This document shows, one piece after another, positions 53,539-63,373 of a stretch of DNA of 64,000 nt. The DNA comes from an uncultured Lachnospiraceae bacterium. GTDB taxonomy: Bacteria > Bacillota > Clostridia > Lachnospirales > Lachnospiraceae. The DNA is taken from contig CALWLT010000008.1 of the NCBI GenBank assembly GCA_944381615.1, forward strand, positions 143,351-207,350. Direction: 5' to 3'. Under the pieces are notes generated by a model. The model was not told the origin of the DNA. It made no database searches and worked only from the letters and a program-made list of their open reading frames with translations. Position numbers and translations under genes: made by a program. The first letter of the stretch is position 1; each line of letters begins with the position of its first letter.

Positions 53539-55701
53539 ATGGATATCATTCAGGTGCTCGCGGACGAGCTTCAGATCAGGAAAGGGCAGGCGGAGGCGGC
53601 CGTGCGGCTGATCGACGAGGGAAACACGATCCCATTTATCGCGCGCTACCGGAAAGAGGCGACCGGCTCGCTGAGCGACGAGGTGCTGCGCAATCTGGAT
53701 GAGCGCCTGCGTTATCTGCGCGGCCTGGAGGAGCGGAAAAGCCAGGTAATCGAGTCGATCCGGGAGCAGGACAGGCTGACGCCGCAGCTGGAAAAACAGA
53801 TCCGGGAGGCCGCGACGCTGGTGGCCGTGGAGGATCTCTATCTTCCCTACCGGCCGAAGAGGCGGACGCGCGCGGGCATCGCGAAGGAAAAGGGGCTGGA
53901 GCCGTTTGCCGACCGGATCTGGGAGCAGGAGATCCGGACGCCGCTTCTGCAGGAGGCGGAGAAATACTGCAGGCCGCAGGACGGGGCCGCGACGCCGGAG
54001 GAGGCGCTGGAGGGCGCGCTGGATATCCTGGCGGAGCGCATCAGCGAGACGGCGCGCTACCGGACGTACATCCGCCGGGAGACGGAGCGGGAGGGCATGC
54101 TGGAGGTAAGCGCGCGGGACGAGACGGCGCAGTCGGTGTACGAGATGTACTATCATTTTTCGGAACCGGTCTCCCGTCTGGCCGGACACCGCGTTCTGGC
54201 CATCAACCGCGGAGAAAAGGAAAAATTTCTTCAGGTGCGCCTGCAGGCGCCGGAGGAGGCGATCCTGCGCTATCTGGAAAAACAGATCCTGGCAGGGAAC
54301 CGTCCGCAGACGGAGCCGGCGCTTAAGAAGACGATCCGGGACAGCTACAGCCGCCTGATTGCGCCGGCCATTGAGCGGGAAATCCGCGGCGAATTGACGC
54401 AGAAGGCGCAGGAGAGCGCCATCCGCGTATTTGGGAAGAATCTGGAGCAGCTTCTGATGCAGCCGCCCATTGTGGGGCGGGTGGTGCTGGGCTGGGATCC
54501 GGCGTTCCGCACGGGCTGTAAGCTGGCGGTGGTAGACGGGACGGGAAAGGTGCTGGATACGGCGGTCATCTATCCCACGGCGCCGCAGAACCGGGTGGAA
54601 GAATCCAAACGGATTTTAAAACAGCTGATCCGGCGCTACCATATTTCCCTGATCTCGCTGGGAAATGGGACGGCCTCCCGGGAGTCGGAGCAGATCATCG
54701 CCGGGCTTCTGAAGGAGATCCCGGAACCGGTCCAGTATGTGATCGTCAGCGAGGCCGGCGCGTCCGTCTATTCGGCCAGCCGTCTGGCGACCGAGGAATT
54801 CCCGGAATTTGACGTCGGGCAGCGCAGCGCCGCTTCGATCGCCAGGCGGCTGCAGGATCCGCTCTCGGAGCTGGTCAAGATTGATCCGCAGTCCATCGGC
54901 GTGGGGCAGTATCAGCACGATATGAACCAGAAGCAGCTGGCCGAGGCCCTGCAGGGCGTGGTCGAAGACTGCGTGAACCGGGTCGGCGTGGATCTGAACA
55001 CGGCGTCCGCCTCGCTTCTGGAGTACATTTCCGGGATCAGCAAAACGATTGCGCGCAACATCGTGGCCTACCGCGAGGAGCACGGCGCGTTCCGAAGCCG
55101 CAGGGAGCTTTTAAAGGTGGCGAAGCTGGGGCCGCGGGCCTATGAGCAGTGCGCCGGTTTTACCCGCATTCAGGGCGGGGATAACCCGCTGGATCAGACG
55201 AGCGTCCACCCGGAGAGCTACGGGGCGGCAGAGGCGCTTTTAAACCGTCTCGGATACCGGCTTTCGGATCTGACGGCGGGCGGGATCCCGGGGATCGGGA
55301 AACAGATTGCGGATTACCGGGCGCTCTCCAAGGAGCTGGGGATCGGCGAGCCGACGCTGCGCGATATCGCGGCGGAGCTGGAAAAGCCGGCGCGGGATCC
55401 CAGAGAAGAGATGCCAAAGCCGGTTCTTCGCACCGACGTGATGGAGCTTTCTGATCTGAAGCCGGGGATGGTTCTCAAGGGGACGGTGCGCAACGTCATC
55501 GATTTCGGCGCTTTTGTGGATATCGGCGTTCATCAGGACGGGCTGGTGCATATTTCCCAGATGACCCGGCGCTACATCCGCCATCCGCTGGAGGCGGTCA
55601 GCGTGGGGGACGTCGTGACGGTCAAAGTGCTGGGCGTGGATCCGGCCAGAAAGCGGATCTCGCTTACCATGAAGCTGGACGGGCAGGAAGAGAAGGCCTG
55701 A
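53539..55701 (+). CDS. tex: Tex family RNA-binding protein
   Basis: 720 residues. The N-terminal Tex helical domain (NTIPFIARYRKEATGSLSDEVLR) is followed by a YqgF-like nuclease-type domain (VVLGWDPAFRTGCKLAVVD), helix-hairpin-helix motifs (LLEYISGISKTIARNIVAYREEHG) and a C-terminal S1 RNA-binding domain (about 645-715). Tex is a conserved nucleic-acid-binding factor linked to transcription. The ATG at 53539 has AAAGGA upstream; the longer frame from 53485 overlaps the previous gene. A tandem repeat array begins nine bases after its stop. Confidence 0.93.
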   Translation: MDIIQVLADELQIRKGQAEAAVRLIDEGNTIPFIARYRKEATGSLSDEVLRNLDERLRYLRGLEERKSQVIESIREQDRLTPQLEKQIREAATLVAVEDLYLPYRPKRRTRAGIAKEKGLEPFADRIWEQEIRTPLLQEAEKYCRPQDGAATPEEALEGALDILAERISETARYRTYIRRETEREGMLEVSARDETAQSVYEMYYHFSEPVSRLAGHRVLAINRGEKEKFLQVRLQAPEEAILRYLEKQILAGNRPQTEPALKKTIRDSYSRLIAPAIEREIRGELTQKAQESAIRVFGKNLEQLLMQPPIVGRVVLGWDPAFRTGCKLAVVDGTGKVLDTAVIYPTAPQNRVEESKRILKQLIRRYHISLISLGNGTASRESEQIIAGLLKEIPEPVQYVIVSEAGASVYSASRLATEEFPEFDVGQRSAASIARRLQDPLSELVKIDPQSIGVGQYQHDMNQKQLAEALQGVVEDCVNRVGVDLNTASASLLEYISGISKTIARNIVAYREEHGAFRSRRELLKVAKLGPRAYEQCAGFTRIQGGDNPLDQTSVHPESYGAAEALLNRLGYRLSDLTAGGIPGIGKQIADYRALSKELGIGEPTLRDIAAELEKPARDPREEMPKPVLRTDVMELSDLKPGMVLKGTVRNVIDFGAFVDIGVHQDGLVHISQMTRRYIRHPLEAVSVGDVVTVKVLGVDPARKRISLTMKLDGQEEKA

Positions 55702-55709
55702 TCAGATCA

Positions 55710-55862
55710 GAAGCCGGCCGGGCAGAGGCAAAGTTCATCCGGAAGCCGGCCGGACAGAGGCAAAGTTTATCCGGAAAGCGGCCGGGCAGAGGCAAAGTTC
55801 ATCCGGAAAGCGGCCGGGCAGAGGCAGAGTTCATGCGGAAGCCGGCCGGGCAGAAGGAGACG
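55710..55862 (+). repeat. 32-bp tandem repeat array after tex
   Basis: Copies start at 55710, 55742, 55774, 55806 and 55838, exactly 32 bases apart; the last is partial. The core is GAAGCCGGCCGGGCAGAGG followed by CAAAGTTCATCCG, with few changes between copies. CCGGCCGG inside each unit is a palindrome. The unit is not a multiple of three and no coding use is seen. Confidence 0.92.
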
Positions 55863-55918
55863 GAGGAAAACAGGATTGCAGCGCGGGGAACGCGCCGCGA
55901 AAAAACAGGGGGAGAACG

Positions 55919-56422
55919 ATGGAAGTACGGTTTAAAATCACGGGACGGGAACTGTTTGTGTTCTCGCTGAATAATTTCTGGCGCAGCGCGGCGGGGCTGA
56001 TCAGCATCGCCTGCACGATCGGCGTGCTGCTGTTTCTGATTCTGAGACGGGATACGATCGGATCGGAGACGGCGCTGCTCCTGGTCGCGCTGGTAATCGG
56101 GGCGATGTTTGTGCAGGTGGCGTCGATGCGCGGAAAGGCGGGACGCCGCGTGTCCGATCCGGACTCCCCGTCCTCGCAGGAAATGTTTTTCCGCCTGGAT
56201 AAAAACGGGATCCGCGTGCGGCAAGGGGAGAACAAGGGACAGGCGTCCTGGGATCAGATTAAGCGGGTAAAGCGGGCCGGCGGCGTGTACATGCTGTATC
56301 TGTCCAACGACGAGGCGTACCTGTTCCCGGAGCGTGTGTTCCGGGGCGCGGAAAAGCAGAAATTCCTGCGTTTCCTGGAACAGTACGTGCCGGCAGCGAA
56401 GAGAAGGGGGATCCGGGTATGA
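55919..56422 (+). CDS. YcxB-like membrane protein
   Basis: 167 residues with two membrane helices (about 23-43 and 53-71) and a C-terminal soluble domain with FFRLDKNGIRVRQGENKGQASWDQIKRV, a pattern found in YcxB-like proteins. Its function is unknown. Its stop overlaps the tsaE start by four bases (ATGA), so it is translated with tsaE. GGGGGAGAACG precedes the ATG. Confidence 0.75.
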   Translation: MEVRFKITGRELFVFSLNNFWRSAAGLISIACTIGVLLFLILRRDTIGSETALLLVALVIGAMFVQVASMRGKAGRRVSDPDSPSSQEMFFRLDKNGIRVRQGENKGQASWDQIKRVKRAGGVYMLYLSNDEAYLFPERVFRGAEKQKFLRFLEQYVPAAKRRGIRV

Positions 56423-56847
56423 CGGTGGAGACGAACGGGCCGCAGGAAACGTTTCAGCTGGGAGAGCGGCTGGGGAAAGAGGCGGCGCCCGGCAGTGTAT
56501 TCTGCCTGTACGGGGACCTGGGCGTGGGGAAAACGGTTTTTTCGCAGGGATTCGCCCATGGCCTGGGGATTGAGGGGCCGGTCAACAGCCCGACCTTTAC
56601 GATTCTGCAGCAGTATGAGGACGGCCGTCTGCCGCTGTATCATTTTGACGTATACCGGATCGGCGACGTGGAGGAGATGGAGGAGATCGGGTACGAGGAC
56701 TGTTTTTACGGGGACGGCGTGTGCCTGATTGAATGGCCGGAGCGGATCCGGGAGCTTCTGCCGGAGCATGCGGTTTCGATCCGGATTGAGAAGGATCTGG
56801 AGAGAGGGTTTGATTACCGGCGGATCACGATTAAGGAGGAAGCATGA
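56419..56847 (+). CDS. tsaE: tRNA threonylcarbamoyladenosine biosynthesis ATPase TsaE
   Basis: 142 residues. Walker A GDLGVGKT is at 32-39, followed by the TFTILQQY segment and YHFDVYRI, which are the family signatures. TsaE powers the TsaBD complex that makes t6A at position 37 of ANN-reading tRNAs. Its ends overlap both neighbours by four bases, showing tight coupling with tsaB. Confidence 0.94.
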   Translation: MTVETNGPQETFQLGERLGKEAAPGSVFCLYGDLGVGKTVFSQGFAHGLGIEGPVNSPTFTILQQYEDGRLPLYHFDVYRIGDVEEMEEIGYEDCFYGDGVCLIEWPERIRELLPEHAVSIRIEKDLERGFDYRRITIKEEA

Positions 56848-57590
56848 AAATTCTCGGGATTGAGAGCGCGGCCATGGCCGCGTCGGTGGCGGTGGTAACG
56901 GAAGAACTGGTAATCGGGGAATTTACGGTCAACCTGAAAAAAACGCATTCCCAGACGCTGCTCCCCATGATTGACCGGCTTTTTGCGACGCTGGAGATGG
57001 AGCCGTCCGAGCTGGACGCCATCGCGGTATCCGGCGGCCCCGGCTCGTTTACGGGACTCCGCATCGGCGCGGCGACGGCCAAGGGCCTGGGGCTGGCGCT
57101 GAAAAAGCCGCTGATCCATGTGCCGACGATGGACGCCATGGCGTACGGCCTTTACGGGGCGGCGGGCCTGGTCTGCCCGCTCATGGACGCCAGGCGGCAC
57201 CAGGTCTATACCGGCCTGTACCGTTTTGCGCCGGAATTTGAGACAGTAAAAGAGCAGTGGGCCGCCGATATCCATGAGCTGATCGGGGAACTGAACGGGC
57301 GGGGAGAGCCGGTTTGCTTCCTCGGAGACGGCATTTCGGCCAACCGTGCGATCCTGGAGGAGGAGGTAAAAGTGCCGTACCGTTTTGCGCCGCCTCACGT
57401 CAGCCGCGAGCGGGCGGCGGCGGTCGCCGCGCTGGGCGCCGTTTATCTGGCGCAGGGCAGGACGGAGACGGCGGAGGCCTTCCGGCCGGATTATCTGAAG
57501 AAGTCGCAGGCGGAGCGCGAGCGGGAGGTGGCGGAACGCCAGGGCGAGATGGAGAAGCTGGCGGCCGGCATCGTGGTTGTAGAGCACTGA
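56844..57590 (+). CDS. tsaB: tRNA threonylcarbamoyladenosine biosynthesis protein TsaB
   Basis: 248 residues of the ASKHA fold. KILGIESAAMAASVAV at the N-terminus and SGGPGSFTGLRIGAATAKGL are typical of TsaB, the partner that stabilises TsaD. It follows tsaE with a four-base overlap and has AAGGAGG before the ATG. The metal-binding histidines of TsaD are absent, as expected for TsaB. Confidence 0.94.
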   Translation: MKILGIESAAMAASVAVVTEELVIGEFTVNLKKTHSQTLLPMIDRLFATLEMEPSELDAIAVSGGPGSFTGLRIGAATAKGLGLALKKPLIHVPTMDAMAYGLYGAAGLVCPLMDARRHQVYTGLYRFAPEFETVKEQWAADIHELIGELNGRGEPVCFLGDGISANRAILEEEVKVPYRFAPPHVSRERAAAVAALGAVYLAQGRTETAEAFRPDYLKKSQAEREREVAERQGEMEKLAAGIVVVEH

Positions 57591-57633
57591 CGGGAGAGTC
57601 TGCCGCGGCATGAGGCGGAAGGAAGTGGGAAGA

Positions 57634-58074
57634 ATGACGGCGATACGCGAAATGAAGCCGGAGGATCTGGCGTGGGTAACAGAGCTGGAGAGGCTGTGTT
57701 TTTCGGATCCGTGGTCGGAGACGCTTCTTGCAGAGGCGCTTGCGCAGCCGCTGGACAGGCTGTGGGTTGCCGAGGAAGAGGGGCGGCCGGCCGGTTATTT
57801 TGATCTGCGGATCGTGGCGGGCGAGGGGGAGCTGATGCGGATCGCGGTGGCGCCCGGGTTTCGCGGCCGCGGCCTGGGGCGGAAACTGATGGAAAAACTG
57901 GCAGAGACTGCCCGGGAAAACGGGGCGCAGGAGATTACCCTGGAGGTAAGAGCTTCCAATGCGCCGGCGATCGCCCTGTATAAATCCATGGGATTTCAGA
58001 CGGAGGCTGTCAGAAAAGGGTATTATGCCAGCCCGGCGGAGGACGCGCTGATTATGTGGCGCCGCCGCGGTTGA
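57634..58074 (+). CDS. rimI: Ribosomal protein S18-alanine N-acetyltransferase
   Basis: 146 residues of the GNAT fold. The acetyl-CoA loop is seen as VAPGFRGRGLGRKLM, and EVRASNAPAIALYKSMGF is typical of RimI, which acetylates the N-terminus of S18. The tsaE-tsaB-rimI order is common in Firmicutes. The start at 57634 is preferred because GGAAGTGGGAAGA precedes it; the ATG at 57610 has no site. Confidence 0.88.
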   Translation: MTAIREMKPEDLAWVTELERLCFSDPWSETLLAEALAQPLDRLWVAEEEGRPAGYFDLRIVAGEGELMRIAVAPGFRGRGLGRKLMEKLAETARENGAQEITLEVRASNAPAIALYKSMGFQTEAVRKGYYASPAEDALIMWRRRG

Positions 58075-58086
58075 AATTATTTCCAC

Positions 58087-58162
58087 TTAAAATCACGTAT
58101 AAAGAGCGATATAATGGAGACGCCGCAGAAGCTTCGGCTTTCGCGGCGCCTCTTTATTTTTT
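58087..58162 (+). terminator. Terminator hairpin with an overlapping promoter-like sequence
   Basis: GAG-A-CGCCGC (58117-58126) pairs with GCGGCG-C-CTC (58143-58152), followed by TTTATTTTTT. This can end the rimI transcript. TTAAAA (58087-58092) and TATAAT (58110-58115), 17 bases apart, sit just in front, so transcripts from there would meet the hairpin almost at once. Confidence 0.7.
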
Positions 58163-58189
58163 CAGAAAGCAGAGAAAGGTGAGGATACG

Positions 58190-58432
58190 ATGAGAAGATA
58201 CAATGAAAACGGACAGCTGGAGGCGCTCTGCTGCAATATGTGCGGCAGGAAACTGGTCGTGCTGGAGGGGATCCTGCGGGAGGGGGCCGCGTCGTTTGAT
58301 CAGGCCTGGGGATATTTTTCGGAAAAAGACGGGGAGGTCCACCATTTCGATCTCTGCGAGGAGTGCTATGACCGCGCGGTCGCGGAATTTGCCATTCCCG
58401 TCGACGTGGAGGAAAGCCTGGAATACCTGTAG
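58190..58432 (+). CDS. Small protein with two CxxC motifs
   Basis: 80 residues. CCNMCGRK near residue 14 and CEECY near residue 62 give two CxxC pairs that probably hold one zinc ion in a ribbon or rubredoxin-like knuckle. The C-terminus is acidic. I do not recognise the function. AAAGGTGAGG precedes the ATG. It stands alone between a terminator hairpin and the rnz promoter. Confidence 0.7.
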   Translation: MRRYNENGQLEALCCNMCGRKLVVLEGILREGAASFDQAWGYFSEKDGEVHHFDLCEECYDRAVAEFAIPVDVEESLEYL

Positions 58433-58455
58433 GGAAGAACATTTCGGCAGAACAC

Positions 58456-58485
58456 TTGCCAGAAGAATCCTTTTTATGGTATGAT
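58456..58485 (+). promoter_or_regulatory. Promoter of rnz-tsaD
   Basis: TTGCCA (58456-58461), 18-base spacer, TATGAT (58480-58485), about 80 bases before the rnz start. Confidence 0.65.
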
Positions 58486-58568
58486 TTGGAAACATGGAGG
58501 GAGCGTTCCGGGCCAGGGCGCCGGGCTCTCCCTCTTTTTCAATGAAGGCACAGAAAAGAGGAAATGGC

Positions 58569-59495
58569 ATGTTGGATGTATGTCTGCTGGGGACAGGCGG
58601 GATGATGCCGCTGCCCTACCGGTGGCTGACCTCCCTGATGCTCCGCTGTTCGGGAAGCAATCTGCTGATCGACTGCGGCGAGGGGACGCAGGTGGCGTTA
58701 AAGGAGAAGGGCTGGAGTCCCAAGCCGGTGGATTTTATCTGCTTCACGCATTATCATGCGGATCATATCAGCGGCCTGCCCGGTCTGCTCCTGACGATGG
58801 GAAACGCGGAGCGGACGGAACCGGTTACGATGGTAGGCCCCCGGGGACTGGAGCGGGTTGTGACGGCGCTGCGGACGATCGCGCCGGAGCTGCCGTTTCC
58901 CATCCGCTTTATCGAGCTTTCCCAGCCGCGCGAGCAGCTCAGGCTGGGGCCGTACCTGCTGGACGCCTACCGGGTCAGCCACAACGTGACGTGCTACGGC
59001 TATGCGGTTACCATTCCGCGGAAGGGGCGTTTTGACGTAGAGCGGGCCAGGGCGCAGGAGATCCCCCAGAAATTCTGGAGCCGGCTGCAGAAGGGAGAAA
59101 CCATTGAGGACGGCGGCCGCGTGCTGACGCCGGAGATGGTGCTGGGCCAGGAGCGCCGGGGCATCCGGGTGGTCTACTGTACGGATACGCGGCCGGTTCC
59201 GGTCATCGCCGAATATGCGAAGGACGCGGATCTGCTGATCTGCGAGGGCATGTACGGCGAGGAAGGCAAGGAGGCCAAGGCCAGGGAATACAAGCATATG
59301 ACGTTTAAGGAGGCCGCCAGGCTGGCGAGAGAGGCCGCCCCGCGCAGGATGTGGCTTACGCATTACAGCCCGTCCCTGATGCGGCCGGACGATTATATGG
59401 ACGGGGTGCGCGAAATCTTTGAGCCGGCGCAGGCGGCCCGCGACGGCTGGAGCATAGAGCTGGAATTTGAGGAAGAGCAGAAGGAGAGCGTATGA
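58569..59495 (+). CDS. rnz: Ribonuclease Z
   Basis: 308 residues of the MBL fold. The N-terminal LLGTGGMMP, the zinc motif [10 protein letters not shown], then [18 protein letters not shown] and LTHYSPS match tRNA 3'-end endonuclease. It removes 3' trailers from tRNA precursors; since the tRNAs in this window do not encode CCA, such processing is needed. The ATG at 58569 with AGAGGA upstream gives the normal N-terminus; the frame start at 58494 adds sequence without homology. The stop overlaps tsaD by four bases. Confidence 0.9.
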   Translation: MLDVCLLGTGGMMPLPYRWLTSLMLRCSGSNLLIDCGEGTQVALKEKGWSPKPVDFICFTHYHADHISGLPGLLLTMGNAERTEPVTMVGPRGLERVVTALRTIAPELPFPIRFIELSQPREQLRLGPYLLDAYRVSHNVTCYGYAVTIPRKGRFDVERARAQEIPQKFWSRLQKGETIEDGGRVLTPEMVLGQERRGIRVVYCTDTRPVPVIAEYAKDADLLICEGMYGEEGKEAKAREYKHMTFKEAARLAREAAPRRMWLTHYSPSLMRPDDYMDGVREIFEPAQAARDGWSIELEFEEEQKESV

Positions 59496-60547
59496 CAGAG
59501 CAGAAAATCGAAGGGCAGGGGGAGAAGACGGAGGAGGTCCTGATCCTTGCGGTCGAGAGTTCCTGCGATGAGACGGCGGCGGCCGTGGTTCAAAACGGAC
59601 GGCAGGTGCTTTCCAACGTGATTTCTTCTCAGATCGATCTGCACACGCTGTTCGGCGGCGTCGTGCCGGAGATTGCTTCGCGCAAGCATATTGAACGGAT
59701 CAATCAGGTCATCAGCCAGGCGCTGCAGGATTCGGGAAAATGCCTGGAGGAGATGACGGCGATCGCCGTGACGTACGGGCCGGGGCTGGTGGGCGCGCTG
59801 CTGGTCGGCGTGGCCGAGGCAAAGGCGATCGCGTTTGCGGCGAAGAAGCCGCTGATCGGCGTCCATCATATCGAGGGCCACGTCTCGGCAAACTTCATCG
59901 AGCATCCGGATCTGGAGCCGCCGTTTCTCTGCCTGATTGTGTCCGGCGGGCATACGCATCTCGTCATCGTGAAGGATTACGGGGAATTTGAGATCCTCGG
60001 ACGGACGAGAGACGACGCGGCCGGAGAGGCGTTTGACAAGGTTGCGCGCGCAGTGGGCCTGGGGTATCCGGGCGGGCCCAAGATAGACCGGGCGGCGAGA
60101 GAGGGGAATCCCCACGCGATGGAATTTCCCCGGGCCAGGGTCGGGGAGCATCCCTATGATTTCAGCTTCAGCGGCCTGAAATCGGCGGTGTTAAATTATA
60201 TCAATCATGCCAGGATGACCGGGGAGGAGATCTGCGTCCCGGATCTGGCTGCTTCCTTTCAGAATGCCGTCGTGGAGGTGCTCGTCTCACGGACGATGGA
60301 GGCAGCGGCGGCATTTGGCTGCCGGAGGGTGGCGATTGCCGGGGGCGTGGCCTCCAATACGGCGCTGCGGGAAGGCATGAAGGAAGCCTGCGGGAAGGCG
60401 GGGCTTGCATTCTACTATCCGTCTCCGATTTTCTGTACGGACAATGCGGCGATGATCGGCGCGGCGGCGTATTACGAATACCGGAAGGGAAACCGGGCCG
60501 GCTGGGATCTGAACGCGGTGCCGGGCCTCAGGCTGGGAGAGCGCTGA
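59492..60547 (+). CDS. tsaD: tRNA N6-adenosine threonylcarbamoyltransferase
   Basis: 351 residues. [14 protein letters not shown] at the N-terminus, the metal-binding histidines in GVHHIEGH, the SGGHTHLV loop and the C-terminal AGGVASN with [12 protein letters not shown] are diagnostic. It transfers the threonylcarbamoyl group to A37 of tRNA together with TsaB and TsaE. Here tsaD is separated from tsaE-tsaB-rimI by a small gene and rnz. Its start overlaps the rnz stop, so the two are coupled. Confidence 0.96.
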   Translation: MTEQKIEGQGEKTEEVLILAVESSCDETAAAVVQNGRQVLSNVISSQIDLHTLFGGVVPEIASRKHIERINQVISQALQDSGKCLEEMTAIAVTYGPGLVGALLVGVAEAKAIAFAAKKPLIGVHHIEGHVSANFIEHPDLEPPFLCLIVSGGHTHLVIVKDYGEFEILGRTRDDAAGEAFDKVARAVGLGYPGGPKIDRAAREGNPHAMEFPRARVGEHPYDFSFSGLKSAVLNYINHARMTGEEICVPDLAASFQNAVVEVLVSRTMEAAAAFGCRRVAIAGGVASNTALREGMKEACGKAGLAFYYPSPIFCTDNAAMIGAAAYYEYRKGNRAGWDLNAVPGLRLGER

Positions 60548-60625
60548 CGGGCAGGGCCTTTCACGGAAACATACGAAAGCAAAAAGAGAGGAGCGGCCGG
60601 GCAGGAAGGCCGGGCGGGAGGAAGC

Positions 60626-61372
60626 ATGGAACAGAAACACAGGCGATGCGGCGCCATTGTCCTGGCGGCGGGAAAGGGAAGCAGGATGAAGAGCAGCGTT
60701 CCCAAGCAATTTCTGCCGCTCAGGGGAAAACCGGTGCTGTATTATTCCCTGGCGGCGCTGGAGGCGTACCGGGCGGACGATATCGTCCTGGTCAGCAGCC
60801 GGGAGGAGGCGGAGTACTGCCGCCGGGAGATCGTGGAAAAATATGCGTTTTCCCGGGTCCGCTCCGTGGTTTTGGGCGGCCGGGAGAGATATCATTCGGT
60901 CTATGCCGGGTTAAAGGAGCTGGAACGCCTGGGATATGCCGGAGCCGATCTGGTTCTGATTCATGATGGGGCGAGGCCGTTTCTGGACGGGGAAATCCTC
61001 GGCCGGGTCTGCCGGGATGCCGCACAGTACGGCGCCTGCGCGGCCGGAATGCCCTCCAAGGATACGGTCAAGCTGGCGGATGCGGCCGGGTTTGCGGTTC
61101 AGACGCCGGATCGCTCCCTGGTCTGGACGGTTCAGACGCCGCAGGCATTCGTTTTTTCTCTGATCCGGGACGCGTATGAGCGGATGATGGCCAGCGAATC
61201 CAGCCAGGAAAATGTGACGGACGACGCCATGGTCATTGAGCGGATGACGGACTGCCGGGTCAGGCTGACGGAGGGTTCTTACCGGAATATGAAAATTACG
61301 ACGCCGGAAGATCTGATTCTGGCGGAGGCGCTGATGGGCGGGGCAGACGATGGATATGGGAAAAGAGATTAA
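60626..61372 (+). CDS. ispD: 2-C-methyl-D-erythritol 4-phosphate cytidylyltransferase
   Basis: 248 residues. The nucleotide loop AAGKGSRMKSSVPKQF is at about 13-28, followed by VVLGGRERYHSVYAGL and HDGARPFL, all signatures of IspD, the third step of the MEP isoprenoid pathway. Near the C-terminus TDDAMVIE matches the family. GGAGGAAGC precedes the ATG. The 3' end overlaps the next gene by 23 bases. Confidence 0.93.
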   Translation: MEQKHRRCGAIVLAAGKGSRMKSSVPKQFLPLRGKPVLYYSLAALEAYRADDIVLVSSREEAEYCRREIVEKYAFSRVRSVVLGGRERYHSVYAGLKELERLGYAGADLVLIHDGARPFLDGEILGRVCRDAAQYGACAAGMPSKDTVKLADAAGFAVQTPDRSLVWTVQTPQAFVFSLIRDAYERMMASESSQENVTDDAMVIERMTDCRVRLTEGSYRNMKITTPEDLILAEALMGGADDGYGKRD

Positions 61373-63278
61373 AAAATGGAAAACGGCCGTCGCAGAGAGC
61401 GGCCGGAGCGCGGCAGGGGACGGCGTACGGCCGGGCTGGTTCCTGGGCCTGGGGCTGATCCTGTTTTTTGCGTTTGTTACGTTTCTGTATGCGGATCTCA
61501 CGGATACGTATGAAAATTCGATTCTGTTTTTAAAGGCGATCCGGGAGGGAAAACTGTTTCAGTTTTACTCCTACAGCGTGGAACACACGCGCAGCTTCTG
61601 GGGGGCCAATTACGACGCGCTGATCTATGTGTTTTACGGTCTGTGGAACCTGCCGGTCCTGATCGTAACGCACCTTCTCGGCATCGATTATTTCGACTGG
61701 GCGCCGGGCCTTCTGTGGTGCAAACTGCTCGGCGTTCTGCTCTGCGCAGGCATTGCCTGGCAGATTCGCCGGATCCTGCTTCTGACCGGCGTGCCCGCGC
61801 GGGCGGCCAGCCTGGGAAGCTTCCTGTATCTCAGCAGTCTGAGCGTTTTTACGATCGTCTTTGTCATTGCCCAGGTGGACTCGATCGCGCTGTTTCTGCT
61901 GACCAGCGCGCTTTATTTTTACCTGGCCGGGCGCGATCGCCTGTTTTATCTGTGCGTCGCCGTCGCCATGCCCTGTAAAATGTTTGCGGTATTTCTGTTT
62001 CTCCCGCTGCTTCTTCTGCGGGAAAAGCGGGTTGTTTTTATCGTGGGCAAGACGCTGCTTGTGTTTTCGCTCTCGATTTTATCCGGCCTGATCTTCGGAC
62101 GGGATCCGGCTTACGGCTTTGCCCTGGGATCTCAGAGCCGGGACGCGGCGGTTCAGATTCTGGAGAGCCGTTTTTTCTGGGGACAGGAGGTCGTGCTGTT
62201 TCTCCTCTTTTACATGGGGCTGTGCGTGTTCTGTTACGTATACGACGGCTGCCGCAGAAACCGGCTGGAATACCGGACTCCCATCTACTGCGTAATGGCC
62301 GCCTGGATCGGGTTTGTCTGCTTTGTGAATTTTAATTCTTACTGGGTGTATTATCTCACGCCGTTTCTGATTCTGGGGATCGTGTCGTCCGGCCGTTTCC
62401 TGAAGCTCTTGTGCTATCTGGAAATGATATTTTCCGTCGGCTATGTGGGAGTGGTTGTGTTTTACTGTTCGCCGCTGGCCGATCTGGAGCTGGTAAGCCG
62501 GCTGTTTCTGGGGAAAATCATAGAGCTGCCGGAGTACGCTTTAACGCGCTACGGTTCCGTGAATTATATGGTTGAGACGCTGGGGCTGGACGTCTATGCA
62601 CCGGTATTTTCTACTTGCATGATCGGGGCGCTCTTTGCCATCCTGATCCTGACGTGCCCGCTTCTGTACCGGGGCGGGAAAGAGAAAGGGATCCTGGCCG
62701 GCTGCCTGTACGGGGCGGAGCCTTTTGCCATGCCGGAGCCGACGGTATTTCTGGCAAGACTTGCTCTCCCGGCCCTTTTCGCGGCGTTTATTCTGTACGC
62801 CTATCTGACGGTAGCGCCGCAGACGGCTTTTTCCAATCTGGAAACGCCGAATATGCCTTCGACGGACGGGCTTTTGCAGACGGAGAGCTGCCTGAGCCAG
62901 GAGGTCGAACTGGACGAGAGCAGGGTGGTCACGGAGCTGCAGCTGATGTTTCGCAATCCGGATGATATCCGCAATAATTTTTCTTCCGTGCGGATTGAGC
63001 TTGCGGATCAGGAGACGGGCGCGGTGCTGTTTGAAGAAAGGGTCGGCTGTTCCATGATCGAGACGGCGAAGCGGCAGACGTTTTCGCTGGGCGGGATCCG
63101 GCTGGAGGCGGGGCGCGCTTATGAGATCCGTCTGACCGGCATCAAGGGGACGCTGGACGATCAGTCCAAAAACCGGGAAATTTTCCCGTATGTGACAAGG
63201 GAGCTGGAAGACGCCGCGCATCCGGCGGTGCTGGACGGAGCCGCTCAGGATTATAACCTGCTGTTCCGCCTTCGCTGA
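61350..63278 (+). CDS. Polytopic membrane protein, GT-C glycosyltransferase-like
   Basis: 642 residues. After a short cytosolic tail come about eleven membrane helices, with a first outside loop containing TDTYENS near residue 50, where GT-C enzymes keep acidic residues. The layout recalls mannosyltransferase-type enzymes that use lipid-linked sugars. The last 125 residues, after about 515, form a soluble beta-rich outside domain. Assignment rests on layout only. The gene overlaps ispD by 23 bases; ATG codons at 61350 and 61356 are both possible. Confidence 0.6.
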   Translation: MDMGKEIKKWKTAVAESGRSAAGDGVRPGWFLGLGLILFFAFVTFLYADLTDTYENSILFLKAIREGKLFQFYSYSVEHTRSFWGANYDALIYVFYGLWNLPVLIVTHLLGIDYFDWAPGLLWCKLLGVLLCAGIAWQIRRILLLTGVPARAASLGSFLYLSSLSVFTIVFVIAQVDSIALFLLTSALYFYLAGRDRLFYLCVAVAMPCKMFAVFLFLPLLLLREKRVVFIVGKTLLVFSLSILSGLIFGRDPAYGFALGSQSRDAAVQILESRFFWGQEVVLFLLFYMGLCVFCYVYDGCRRNRLEYRTPIYCVMAAWIGFVCFVNFNSYWVYYLTPFLILGIVSSGRFLKLLCYLEMIFSVGYVGVVVFYCSPLADLELVSRLFLGKIIELPEYALTRYGSVNYMVETLGLDVYAPVFSTCMIGALFAILILTCPLLYRGGKEKGILAGCLYGAEPFAMPEPTVFLARLALPALFAAFILYAYLTVAPQTAFSNLETPNMPSTDGLLQTESCLSQEVELDESRVVTELQLMFRNPDDIRNNFSSVRIELADQETGAVLFEERVGCSMIETAKRQTFSLGGIRLEAGRAYEIRLTGIKGTLDDQSKNREIFPYVTRELEDAAHPAVLDGAAQDYNLLFRLR

Positions 63279-63373
63279 AGACCGGAATCCGGACGGAAAT
63301 GGCAGGATTTCTGCGCCGCCTTCGGCCGCCGGAAAAGCGGAAGAGCGGTTGCTGAAAAAATCCGGAAAAACGG

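Noticed and set aside
55710..55862. CRISPR array
   Set aside because: The copies are directly adjacent 32-base tandem units without unique spacers, and no cas gene is present.
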